The notes under the pieces are model-generated. The model saw nothing but the letters and a program-made list of their open reading frames with translations. It was not told the DNA's origin and made no database searches. From Rhynochetos jubatus (Eukaryota; Chordata; Aves; Eurypygiformes; Rhynochetidae), in NCBI GenBank assembly GCA_027574665.1, contig CM050676.1, forward strand, positions 5,880,157 to 5,944,156: a stretch of 64,000 bases of DNA, in the 5' to 3' direction. Of the stretch, positions 35,552 to 47,100 are shown in pieces; position 1 is the stretch's first letter; every line of letters starts with the position of its first letter. A program made the translations under genes and the position numbers.

Positions 35552-37020
35552 CTACTGCAGGACTGAGTCGGCAGTGAGCTTTCGGCGCAGGGAGGGGTTG
35601 AAGACAGGGTAGAGGGACACAATGGAGGGCCGGGGCCGCAGGCTGGGGTAGATGCGCTGCAGCACGGTCCGTCGGAAGAGGATGTAGACCCAGGGGTCCA
35701 GGATCTGGTTCCAGGTGACCATGCGGATGTAGATGAGCAGCATCTTCTGCGTCTCTGTGGGCAGCATTTGGACCTGGCCGCTGGCAGGCAGCTGCTGTAG
35801 GACTGTCTGGACGATGAAGATCTGGGGGAAGAAGGGGGCAAGGTTTCAGCAGGGAGATCCACACAGAGGCCATGACCTGCCCAGCCTGGGGGAGATGATG
35901 AGGTCCAGGCTGGATATTGGGCCTGCTGGAGAGGGGTCTGGGCTGGTTTGGGGCAGCTGCTACCGGGGAGCACCCACTCTGTCTGCAAGTGGTGCTGAGC
36001 CCATCACTCATGTGCAAACCCAGGGTGCAGAGTTGTGGCGGGGGGACACCGAGACTCAGGTCCTCACCAGGAGGGACACCCCCAGACCTGGGGCCACGGC
36101 AGAGGGAACACTCAGAGGCCTCACCAGGAGGGGCACTGGGGTGACACCAAGACCCAGGGTGACATGGAGGGGGAGAACACCAAGACACAGGCCCTCACCA
36201 GGAGGGGCATCCAGCAGATGGTGGCGATGATCATGATGCCCACGAGCTGCACCATCATCTCCACCTCGCTGTCCCGGCGCCGCTTCACTGACTCCCGGTC
36301 GTGGTACACGCGGCAGAGCGTCACCACGCTGACCGTGTTGAAGATGAAGGAGAGCAGCACGGAGAAGATACCCAGCAGGGCGAAGACCAGGCAGAAGATG
36401 ACGTTGCCGGTGTCAGGCAGGAGGGTGAGGAAGCACCAGGAGTCGGGGTACTGCAGCGTGTACCGCCCCAGCCCCAGCACTGGCAGCAGCCCCAGCAGGC
36501 AGGAGAAGCCCCACACCAGCCCCACAATGGACCAGGCACGACGCTTGGAGATGCTGGTGGAGCGGGAGAAGGGGTGGTTGATGCCAAAGAACCTCTCACC
36601 GGCCATGGTAGCCCCCAGCAGCAGTGGGCACTGCCCAAAGAAGACCATGGAGAAGCCAAGGAAGTTGCAGAGGTGGCAGCTGGGGTCCACCTCAGTCCAG
36701 GAGAACTTGATGAAGTGGTAGGGAATGATGACCGAGGCTGTCACCAGCAGCCCCATGAAGTCCGTGACCACCAGCCCGCAGAGGAAGACGAGGAAGGAGG
36801 AGCGAGCCTGGCTGGACAGCTTGCGGGAGGAGCTGAGCAGGACACAGAGGGCGAAGAGGTTGGAGCAGAGGCCAATGAGGCCAAAAGTGGTGGAAAACCA
36901 GGGCGAGGTGATGCTGGTCTGTGCGTTGTCATGGCCGTTACTGGCATTGAACACTCCAAAGCACGTGTCCAACCGGCTGGCCGTGCTGCCATTGAGGGGC
37001 TCCACATCCCCCCACCCCAT
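35552..37020 (-). CDS. TBXA2R: TBXA2R, thromboxane A2 receptor
   Basis: TBXA2R is a class A prostanoid GPCR that signals through Gq and G12/13 to platelet activation and smooth-muscle contraction. Two coding exons: 36199-37020 and 35552-35821, giving 363 residues (human 343). Seen: N-glycosylation sites NGS and NAS in the N-terminus; TM2 FLCGLVVTDFMGLLVTASVI; the extracellular Cys pair in VDPSCHLC and SWCFLTLL; SFIFNTVSVVTLCRVYH at TM5; EVEMMVQLVGIMIIATICWM at TM6; and IRMVTWNQILDPWVYILFRR at TM7, with the prostanoid-type DPWVY in place of NPxxY. The DRY position reads GERFFGI. The intron lies after WMPLL in TM6, as in other prostanoid receptors. The start at 37018-37020 follows the human length; an in-frame ATG at 37045-37047 would add nine residues. 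Confidence 0.96.
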
Positions 37021-37109
37021 GCTGCTCCTTCTGCCAGCTTCAGGCACCCTCCCGGCTCAGCGCCATGGCATGTGTCACCCGTCGGTGCCGGCTCTGATCC
37101 TGCCTTGCC
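37021..37109 (-). promoter_or_regulatory. TBXA2R: TBXA2R 5'UTR part with short upstream ORFs
   Basis: A good acceptor (ccttgtccctgcag) places the 5' edge of the first coding exon at 37109. The 89-base leader has two upstream ATGs, at 37069-37071 (MPWR, stop) and 37064-37066 (MALSREGA, stop at 37040-37042). An upstream untranslated exon is therefore expected further right, perhaps in the CpG island at 40.2-41.4 kb. Confidence 0.5.
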
Positions 37110-40100
37110 CTGCAGGGACAAGGGGGGGGGGGGGGTTAGGGCTGGTCCCCCATGGCCAAGCCCGCACATCACCCACCTTGAACCTGCAAATGTGGGGCAC
37201 TCCACGGGCTGGGGAGAGGGACATCCCTTCCAGGACCACAGCACATGCTGGGCTGGCCCTGCTCTGGGTGCAGCAGTGGGGCCCCAGCGCCACAGCTGGA
37301 CAGGATTAACTGTCCCCAGCCGCGAGCCACATGGGGCTGCTGCCGAGGCCATAATCCGGCGTGGTGGATGTTTGGAGAAGCGTGGCACTAGCAGCTTGGC
37401 TCCGATGACGCCAGCTACCTTCCCCCCCAGGGGAGACATGCCCAGACACCCCTGGGGACATCTGCACTCCACCATGGTGGGAAGACACCCATTCTGAGGG
37501 ATGGCATGTGCAGGCACAGGGTGGCCACTTGGGGACCTGATCCTGACACTCTCCCTGCAATCCCTCTGCCTTGCCCTCCACACCCCTGGCTCAGTGTGGG
37601 GAGGCCCTGTTACCACAGTGTAGTGGGGAAACTGAGGCACAGAATAGGACATCCATGCCTGGAGTTGTATGCTGCACCCCCCGGCGCCAGCACTGTGGCC
37701 AACCCATAGCTGTGGGACATGCAGCTGGCTTGCATGTGTGACATCCCTGTTCTGCCCCACCCTGGCCACACTGCAGCTGTAGTTGAGGGTTTGTCCCTGG
37801 GCCATCGGCCTGGGGGCTGTGACAGGGTGCACAAGGATGGCTGTAGTTGTGAGCAGCTCAGTCCACAGGGCTGGAAGCTGCCACACACACCCGAGGCATG
37901 CGCCGATCCCACGAGGGGCTGGGATGGGGCCAGGCATTGCAACAGCCTCCTCCAGGGCTGCATCAAGACTGGCTGTAGGGCTGAGGGTGCTGGCACCCAT
38001 CCAGCACTGCAGCACCCTTGCCCTCGCCCCTGTCGCCAGCTGCATCATCAGCCCTGCAGAGTGGAGAAGGGGTTGGGGTGGCAGAGGGGGTACATCCCCA
38101 TCCCAGTGCGGGCAGCTGGCAGAGCATGATGGTGATTCACTGCCGCAACATGGGGATGGCCCCTGCTTTTTCCATGAGACAAGCAAAAACTTGCTGCTGT
38201 TTGTTTTCTCCGGTCCCCAAGGGATGGCAGCGGTGGCCCCGATGGCATCAGTTCCCTTGAGACATGCGGTCAAGCCTCGATGTGACGGTTCCAGGTCCCC
38301 AAGGAATGACTAGCCTTTCTTGTGTCCCCTGCGAGGTGGCAAATTCCCCCCCTGCCCCACAGTGGTGCCATGGCTCAGAGGTCCTGGTCCGGCTGCCCCT
38401 TGCCCCGTGCCTGCCCACACTCTCAGGGTGCTGTCCCCAAGCATGTGTGTGTGCCCTCACCCCAGGGTGTTCCCTGTGCTCGCTCCAGCATAGCTGGGGA
38501 TCAGGAGCCTGTGGGGTGATGCTGTTCTGCTGTTCCAATTGCACGGGGACTCACAGCCATGGGATGCTCTTGGGTGCAGCAGGATCTGACCCCTCTCCCC
38601 ACAGTGTCTGGATGGGGGGGATCTCTGTCCCCATGGCTGGGCAAGGGTGCATCACACCAGTCCCAGCAGCTCTGGGCCACACACCCCAAACCACACCATC
38701 ACCCACATCCCCTCCCTGTCCTGCTCTCCCTGTCCTAACCATGACCAAGACACTCACTGCTGGCAGGGCAGGGGACATGGCCTCAGGACCGGCCGTGATG
38801 CTGGGGTGGGCTTGGGGGCCAAGCAGCTGGGTGCTGCCCTGCGCAAAGGTGCCTCAGCCAGCTGGCCTGGGACCAGCAGCACTTAGAGGGAATCAAGCAT
38901 TAAAGAGGCACCATTTAGTGCCAGCACAGCTGGGAGCCAGCTGAACCCTGCCCATGTCAGAGCAAACCAGAGGTATGTATGGGGAAGGGGTTCATGTGGG
39001 GGACGGAGGCTCCTCACTTGCCATCATCTCCCCCATTGTGGGCAGCCACCGCAGGAGGATGTGCATGGGGACGGCAGGTCCTGCAGATGAGAGACCCTGA
39101 CTCTCGTGCCTGTCCTCACCGACCCGGCGCACTTGGGTTTGGGGTTACCAGATCCGGCAAAACCCTCCCTCAGGGAGATCCTGCAGGAGTGAGGGCTGCG
39201 AGCAAAGGCAAAGGGTGCTGGGGTAGAAGTCCGGCGGAGAGAAGCCATCTCTGAAACGGGCAGCTGGAAGCTGAGAGGCTCTGGCAGCAGCAGCAGGGAC
39301 CAGGGTGCACACTAATGGGGTTCTTGGCACTCATGCGAGGCCCCCATCACGCTGCAGATGAATCGTGGGGTGCCCGGGTGCCACTTCCTGCCCTGGCCAC
39401 ATCCGAGGTTAGCGATGGAAAGGCTAACGGGGAGCGTGGGAGGCTGCTCCTTATCAGCGCAGCTCCCGCTCCAGCACGTTGCTTCCCCAGGCTTCCTCAG
39501 GCAGGGCTGGGCACAGGGCTGGCAGGATCAGGCCAGAGGGGCGTCAGGGAAGGGATGTTTGCTGCGCAGCAGGGCACTGCACGCCTGCAAAAAGGCCCCA
39601 AACTTGGCAGCAGCAACTCCCCCTGCATCCTGCACACCCCCTCGGCCTGGGTTCTGCCACCTGGGACGTGGTGCTCGGCCGCAGGGAGGCACTGCAGAAG
39701 ATGCTGCAGAGTGTTTGCATTTGGCCCGTGCGTGCCCAGTCCCTCCTCTTTGCTCGCCGGACCTCTCCAGGTCTTTCTGTGCAGTGTCCCTTCTGCTGCT
39801 CCAGACTGATGTCCCTTGTGCAGGTGGTCCCATGGGATGCTGTTAGGCACAGCTAACCCTGCCAGGACAGACGTGGTCCCACTGCCAACCAACTCCCAGG
39901 CTGGGCTCTCTGGGCAGCAGATCAGCTCAAGGGCATCAGCTGGGACAGGAAAGGCAAAGGCCACATCATGGGGACAGGGACCTGGCAGGCCCTCCCTGGG
40001 CCCACCACCATCAAATGGACCCACTGCCAGGGGAGGTGGCCTGGCCTGGAGCAGGGACACCCGGGACACAACATTCATGGTAGCAGTGACACACCAGCTG

Positions 40101-40200
40101 GTCCCTGCCAGGCATGGTGGCTGTCCTCACCTGTCCCTGCTGTGGCCCATGGCAGAGGTCCCAACCCACTCACCCTCCGGGCTGGCTGGGGGAAGGGTAG
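37110..40200. other. Intergenic or TBXA2R 5' intron; no gene seen
   Basis: A G-run of about 16 lies near 37120-37135, and a MIR-core-like string (gggaaactgaggcacag) near 37625. Open frames are short or antisense shadows. No exon chain could be supported on either strand. Confidence 0.55.
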
Positions 40201-41420
40201 CACAGTTCCTGTCCCCGGGGTCCCGACGCAGGGCAGGCGGTGGCGTTTGGGGGTTCGCCTGGACGCCCTTGGGTGCAGGCACAGCGCTGTGCCCCCGCGG
40301 TGGCAGCCCTGGGGGTGCCACAGCCTGGGCCACCCGCACCTCGGCTGCCCCCGGCCGCAGCATCGCGGCATCTCGATGGCTTCGAAGCTGCCGCTGGACC
40401 GCCCAAAATAGCCTCTTTCCCGGCTCTTGCCCAGCTCTTCCCGGCAGCGCGGAGCCGGCTGCAGACTCTGCCGGGAGGGCAGCGGCAGGGGCGGCGGGGG
40501 GCTGCGCTGGATCCGCCCCGGCGGGGGCATCCCTGAAAGCAAACTCTGGTGCCGGGGGGGAGCTGGGACGTGCCAGCCCCGGACACAGCCGGGAGACAGC
40601 GAGGGCACCACGTCCTCGCCCCCTCCTCCGTCGTGGGGTCACCGTTTCCCCCCGACAAAACGCGCGAGCCCCCCGGGTGTGTGTGCAGAGCGGGCGGCTG
40701 AGCCGCTCCTCCCGCGCCGCGCCCGAGCCCCGCGCTCTGTCCGCCCGCCCCATCCCGGGCTCTCGCCGTCCATCCCATCCCAGCCCGGGCTCTGCCTGCC
40801 CGCCCGCCCCAGCCCGGGCTCTCGCCGTCCGCCCCAGCCCTGCGGGCTCCCTGTCTTCCTCAGCCCCCCCGGCCCTCCGCCTGCCCCTTCCTGCCCCCGC
40901 CGCCCCAGGCCCTACCTCGCTGCCGGCGGGATCTCACCCAGTGCGGCTCAGATCAGCACTGCCCGGCCCGGTCAAGCCCGGCCCCGCGGTGGAAGTCACG
41001 GGCTCGCAGCGCCCCCCGGCCCCGCCCCGCGCCCCCGGAACAGGGTCCGGATCGGCCCCACCCCCGCTGCGGACGGGGCTCCCCGGCGAGGTGCGCGCGC
41101 TGAGCCCCCGGCCGCCATCGCCCACCGCCCCGCCGGAGTCAGGCCGCACCGGGCTGCGCTCCCAAACCCGCAGCATCCCCCGGCGCCGAGACCCCGCCGT
41201 GCCGGTCCCCGCAGCCCCGCCGGCCCCGGGCAGCCTCGAAGGCGCCAGCATCCTCGCGTGGGACCAGGGGCCGCGTCCCCGCCCTCACCTGTCCCCGCTC
41301 GGCTGTGAGAACGGGCTGGCCCGGAGACACCCCGACCCCGCGCCGTCCCGGCTATGTTTAGCGGGGCCGGGCTCTTATCCGGGTTACTCATTTGTTTACC
41401 CGAGCCGGAGTCCTGCGTCC
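40200..41420. promoter_or_regulatory. Large CpG island, gene not assigned
   Basis: About 1.2 kb of very high CpG density with CCAGCCCGGGCTCT-type direct repeats near 40755-40830 and GC boxes. It lies 3.2 kb upstream of the TBXA2R coding start, on the correct side to be its promoter with an untranslated first exon. A 710-codon plus-strand frame spans it but has only compositional Pro/Arg/Ala content and no domain. CACTIN has its own island, so this one needs another owner. Confidence 0.6.
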
Positions 41421-43990
41421 GGAGGGAGGGTCAGTCCTGCCGTGCCGCTGCCATCCCAGCGGGACCCGCACCCGCACGACTCTGGCACCGCAGCGGCGCC
41501 TCATCCCCTGGCCTGGGAGGGCCCCGTCCCCAGGGCAGCAGCAGCTCCTGGGAGGAGGGTGCAGGAGGGCCAGGGTGCCCTCAGAGGTGAGCAGGTGTCC
41601 CCTGACAGCACCCTGGGTGTGCCCCACAGCCCCAGTTGTCCCTTACCCAGAGGATGCAGCTGGAGGCAGCCTGGGGGGTTTCAAACACAGACTGCTTTCC
41701 CAGCCCAAGTGTCATTGGGCTGCCCAAAGCCACAGCCAGCCAGGACACAACAGCCTCTGCTGTGGCTCCTTGCACTTGGCCTGGGCACTGGCATCTCCAT
41801 CCAGCTCCAAAGCACCAGGAGCCCAGGGGTGAAGCATCCTGTGCACCCCGCATCCCACAGCTGGTGGGGGCTGCAGGCAGATGGGCGATGCTCAGAGGCC
41901 AGAGCAGCGTTTCCTTGGCACTGCAGGGCTGCAGACCCTGTCCCTTGAGGGTGACAGTTAGAGCTGGGGGTACAGCCTGGAGCTGGAATGTGGCTGGCCC
42001 TGGCAGGGGAGCGTGCTGGGAGTGGGAACCCAGCTCAGCAGCAGGTTGCCATGTCCAGATTCTGCTGGGGTGTGCCGACCTTCCCACCGTCTTGGTACGC
42101 GGTGCAGCTGTGTGCACAGAGGATGTGGGTGTAGGGGTGCCGAAAGCAGCTGCACACTGACCTGTCACCACCCTGTCACGAACCCGTCTGAGTCGCTACT
42201 GCTGCTTCCAGGAGCAGCAAAGTGCTGCTCCTCCCAAACCCAGCCCAGGTTGCGCTCTGGCAGACCACGAGGCAGAGGAACATAACCAGTTCTCCCTGGA
42301 ATGCAGGGGAGGTGTGGAGAGAGCTCTGAGGGCAGCAGGGCTGGAAAAAACGTCCTGGGCTTGAGCTGGATCCAGCCCTTGCATCGACTGTGGCAGCTCC
42401 TGGGGTTCAGGCTGTTGTGCCTAGTCAGCAGCTCCACCAGGGCTGGGGGATAAAGGCACCACCCGGGAGGGGACCTGGACTCCGTGGTATGTTTTTGGAG
42501 GAATCCCCACCTCGTGTGTGCGTATGCCCAGGAGGGAGAGGGTCTGTGGCAGGGCAGCCCTGCCTGACATGGGGAGCTCTGCGGTGCAGTAGGAAGGGTG
42601 CCCAAGGATTTGGGCCTTGGTTATCTTTTTGTCTGCTTCCTCCACAGCCATCCCTGGCCAGGCCTTCACACGCTTCCTGTGCTGAGCTCCGGCCCCAAAT
42701 CCCCCTGCGCCAAACGGCCGCTCAAGGCTTTAAATAACCAACAGGAAGGAGAGGCCGGGGGATGTGTCCCGACCCAGCTGCCAGCCTGGGATGTCCGGCG
42801 GGATAGGGAGGGGGCACCCATGTGCAAAGCCAAGGTGGTTGGGCTCCCCCATCCCTGGGCAGGCTGAGCCCTGGCACACACGGGCTGCTGTGGGAGCCTT
42901 CTGAGCATGAGCTCCCATGGTCTGTGGGGCTGGATCCGGCAGGATAGGGCAACCCCCTGGGCTATGGGGGAACACAGCCCTGGGGCAGTCTCCAAGGCCG
43001 AGGAGCTCCGCCTGTGCTGGGGGCCCTGGGCAGCCCCCAGCCCCTCTGCCGTGGGGCTGCACTGGGGCAGGGGGAGGAGGCAGTGAGGCCCCCAGGGAGG
43101 AAACAACCTTGCTGCAGTAGTTCATGGTGAGGACGGAGACTTCCTGGAGGCTGCACTACTGCGTGTTTCTCACGCACCAGCATTGCCGCCCGCTGTCTTC
43201 AGCACAGCAGGGACCTAGGGGGTCGGCGGCTGGTGGGGACAGGGCCATGTTGGGCAGCCCCAACCCACAGCGGCTGTGCCCCATGGCCATGACCCAGAAG
43301 GACTGATGCCAGCGAGTGCCAGCTCAGCCCTGAAGCACTCCCCAGGGTGTCCAAAACCCACTGTCACCCAAGGGCCTCAGGGACCCCCCACTCAGCAATG
43401 GGGGGCTGGGGAGCATGGCTGTCCCTCGCCCAGGGCAGCGAGAGCCACTCAGGCGTGGTGGGAGGGACTGCCGGCCACGGAAACCAGATTTTCCCCTGTA
43501 AGGAGATATCCCATCCAACACTCCTCTGCCGAGGCAGGCGCCTAGCAGCCATCGAACCCTTCCATCCTGCAGCCAGGGTCGAGGGAGGTGGCAGCGCTCC
43601 CAGGCTGGGGAAGCCAGATCCCAGGGGGTAACACGCCAGAAATGGGGCCAGCCGGGAGGGTGATGGGCCTGGGAAGGCCTATGGCAGCAGGACCACCGCG
43701 ACAGGGCTGCGCTTGTGGAGCAAAGGGCAGTGTGCCTCCAGCTGGGGAGGGTCTGGGCTGGACAGGTCTGGCACCGGTGGTGGGAACAAACGCATGGGGC
43801 TGGGAGAGGCCAGAGTGGGCAATGAGAGCACGCAGGGCTGACAGCTGTGACTGAACCCAGGGGACACCCCCACAGCACTACGCAGCCCCCAGAGAACAGG
43901 GTTGCTTGCAGTGCTGGCCCAGTGTGGGACTGGCTGCTGCTGATGCGCAGGAGAGCTGTGTGGTCCTGAGCAGCGTGGGGTGGCCATGCG
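41421..43990. other. Intergenic between the CpG island and CACTIN 3' end
   Basis: Moderately GC-rich, no recognisable exon, repeat or RNA gene. Open frames are under 250 codons and unrelated to any family I know. Confidence 0.55.
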
Positions 43991-44018
43991 CAGCATCCCA
44001 AAGCTTAAACAACCCCTA

Positions 44019-44024
44019 TTTATT
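44019..44024 (-). terminator. Polyadenylation signal AATAAA (CACTIN)
   Basis: TTTATT on the plus strand, 171 bases past the CACTIN stop (44195-44197) on the minus strand, in an A/T-rich context. Confidence 0.75.
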
Positions 44025-44194
44025 TGTACCAAAGTCTCAGGGTCCCTCAGGATAAAAGCAAGGGCAGGGAAAACTCGCAGGAATGGGCCCTGTGCTTGGC
44101 CAGGCCTTGGGGACACCTGTTGGATGGTGCCTGTGACAGGTGATGAGACCTCCCCCACCCCGTGCCAGGGGTCTGGGGGCAGTTGAGCAGCCCC

Positions 44195-47100
44195 TCATCT
44201 GCGGTAACGGTAACGCTTGAAGTGGAACCAGAGCTGGAAGATCCCGTTGGCAAACTGGCAGCGGAAGCCGTGGCGGTGGGAATACTCCCACTCCCGGTTG
44301 ACGATCTTGAAGGCGATGTCCTCGTAGGGCGGCCCAGCGTGGAAGCGCAGGATAGCAAAGTCCTTGTTGTCCTGGCAGGCCTCCAGGAAGTACTCGGGAG
44401 TCGAGCGCTTGTCGATGAGGTCAGGGTAGAAGATGTTGAACTTGTAGCCCTGCACGATTTTGGGGGGCGGGTTATCGAAGTCGTAGTGGGTCTGGTTGTA
44501 CTTGTTCCACTCAAAGCCTGTGTGCACCCGGTTGAAGAAGCGGGGCTTGCGGGGCCGGTACTTGTCAGCCCAGAGATAGGCCTTGCCCGTGAGGGGCATT
44601 TCCACGCTGAACTGCGCCTCGTCCGCACCCATGCCCTCCTTGGCCTTACGGAAGAAGATGTCATCGGCACTCTCGGTGGCATCACCTGTAGGGAGGAAAG
44701 GTGACGTCTGACAGTGCGGTGCTGGCCAGGCCCGGGCCGTGGGGACGCTGCTCCTGGGTGTGCAGAGGGAAGCAGCAGCAGGGCTGGGAATGCAGAGCTG
44801 GACACACATGCTACCCTGCGGACTCTAGGTGGGCACTGGGCTGAGTTGTGGTGGAAAACTCACCCAAAACACTCTTCCCAGTTGTCCACAGCCCAAACAG
44901 CGTGGTGGTGTGGCTGGGAGCAGGGAGCGAGGACCCGGTGTGGGCACCCACACAGAACGCCAGTGGTCTGAGCCCCACCTCCCTGCTCTTGTCTGTGCCA
45001 AGGCACCCCTGGCCACCTGGGGGACCCTTACCCTTTCCCGAGAGCAGTGTCCCCCTCCAGACCCGCACCCCGAAATACAAACGCACCCTTCCGTGCCAGG
45101 CAGGCTGTGAGGCCAGTGGGCGCAGGGCCTGCCTGTGGGGCTCCTACCTGTGACCTGGAGCTGCTGACGCAGAAGCAGCAGCCGATGCGTATCCTCCTCT
45201 GCCTCCAGCACGTGGGCATCAAAGGGCAGCTCATTGGCACCCAGCAGCCGTGGGCTGTACTTCCCCGTGTCGTAGTCATCCAGGCTCTGCTGGATCAGGT
45301 CCTCCTCCATCAGCACGGCTTCCCCCTCTGCCTCTCCTTTGGCCTCTGCATCCTGCTCGGCCACTGGCTCTGAGGATGGCCCTGGCTGCACCACAATGCT
45401 CTCCTCTGGATCCAGCCTGCAAGGAAGAGAGAAGAGAGAACTGGGATGGGGATGGTACCCTTGTTCTCTGCTCACCTGAGACCTGCCTATGAAGGACGGG
45501 AGCACGGGGCTGCATTTTCTGTCCTGGAAGACCCACAGCAGAAGCCCGGATGGCTGCTGTTCCCCAAGGAAAGGGCTGCATACCTGTCACTGGGGGAGGC
45601 CGGCTCCCGCTTGATGATGGGGAAGAGCGGTTCACTCTCCACACCCTGCTCCTGCTTCAACTTGTACAGTTTCTGGCGCAGCACATCCTGGTGCCGCTCC
45701 CGCAGCCTGCGGAGAGATGAGCCATTAGGTCCCACCCGGCAGAACCACCTCATGCCCACACTGGCCAGAGCTGTAACACCCACCACTTTGGGTAGAAAGC
45801 TGATGGGTTTTGTACAGTTTTGGGCCACATAACACTCCAGTTTGGTTCCCTCTTAGACATCTCACTGTAAACATCACTGCTGGAGAAGGAACCAAGTGTC
45901 CAGCCCTTCTCCCCTCTTAGGAGAACAGTCTCAGAAAAGGTAGAAAACCCCTCCATCACCAACTTTGGGTTTGTGCCTCCCCAGCTGTGCTCACAGCAGG
46001 GTCTGTGCTGCCCCTTTCCACAGCCCTGGCCAGGGGACAGCCCCTGCTCTCACCTGGCCCGAGCCATGTAAGCTTTCAGCTGCTGCAGCAGGCTCTCCCA
46101 GTACCCAATGTCAAGGTTTGGTCCTCCTGCCCGGATCTTGCTCTCAATGCCCTGATACAGCACCTGCAGCTGGTTGTATGTCTTCCCCTTGAACACAGAC
46201 TGCACGTCTGAGCTGACAGAGGCGTTGACGCCATCCCGACGCTCCCCTAAACAGACAGGCAAGGGTGGCCAGTCAGTCTCTCAGTGCTCAGTTTGCCTTC
46301 ACCCAGGCCCTCTTGGGCGTCAGCCAATAGCAAGGGATGGCTGTCAGATCCATGGCCTCCATCCAGCAGAGCCCAGAGAACCCCTTTGAACCTGAGCACA
46401 TGCGGCAGAGCCTATGCCCTGCTTTAGCCACTGCTCACACTCCCCTTGACACCCACACCAGGCTCTGCCCTCCTGCTTACCTGGGCCTCCTTTCCCAGAG
46501 GCCTCCAGCTTGCGGAGCTTGGCTATCTCATCCTCTGTGATGATGGTCATGTCCCTCCAGAAGTCCACATTCTTCCCCTGCTCCAACTCCATGTAAACCT
46601 GCAGGCAGGAGACAAGCAGGACATCAGGCACCTGCTCCACACCCCAGGCAGGGAAGCAGAGCTGAGTGGGGGGAAGCCTTGAGCTGTTGCCACTCATCCA
46701 GCCCTGGCATGGGCAGCAGAGCTGGCACCTGGATGTCCTCCACCAGATCCTCCATGTCAGAGACGGTCAGACCATTCAGAAAGGTGTAAGGCTCGTGCAT
46801 CTCCACAGCAAGGTCATCATCCTCCGCGCTGATGTACTTGGCCAGAAGGTCAATGGGTTTTGCCCTCCCATCCCGAATACGGATCTTGGAGCTAGATGAG
46901 AGGAGAGAGACAGTGAGTGGCACTCTACTCCCTGGCGGGCCCACGCCTCTGAAGCTGCAAACCTACCGCAGCTTGGCCTGCTGCAGGTGGAAATTGTCCT
47001 CCTGCTCCTCCCAGGTTTTGAAGTGCTCTGCCTCTTTCTCCCGCTGCAGCATCTCCAGCTCCTGCTCACGCATTGCCTTCTCCCGCTCCCTCTCCAGACG

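Noticed and set aside
36301-37497. 398-codon plus-strand frame
   Set aside because: Antisense of the TBXA2R coding exon; no independent evidence.
36741-38273. 510-codon minus-strand frame
   Set aside because: It overlaps TBXA2R exon 1 in another frame and extends into sequence with no support.
39816-41948. 710-codon plus-strand open frame
   Set aside because: It spans the CpG island; Pro/Arg/Ala/Ser-rich without domains, as expected from composition.
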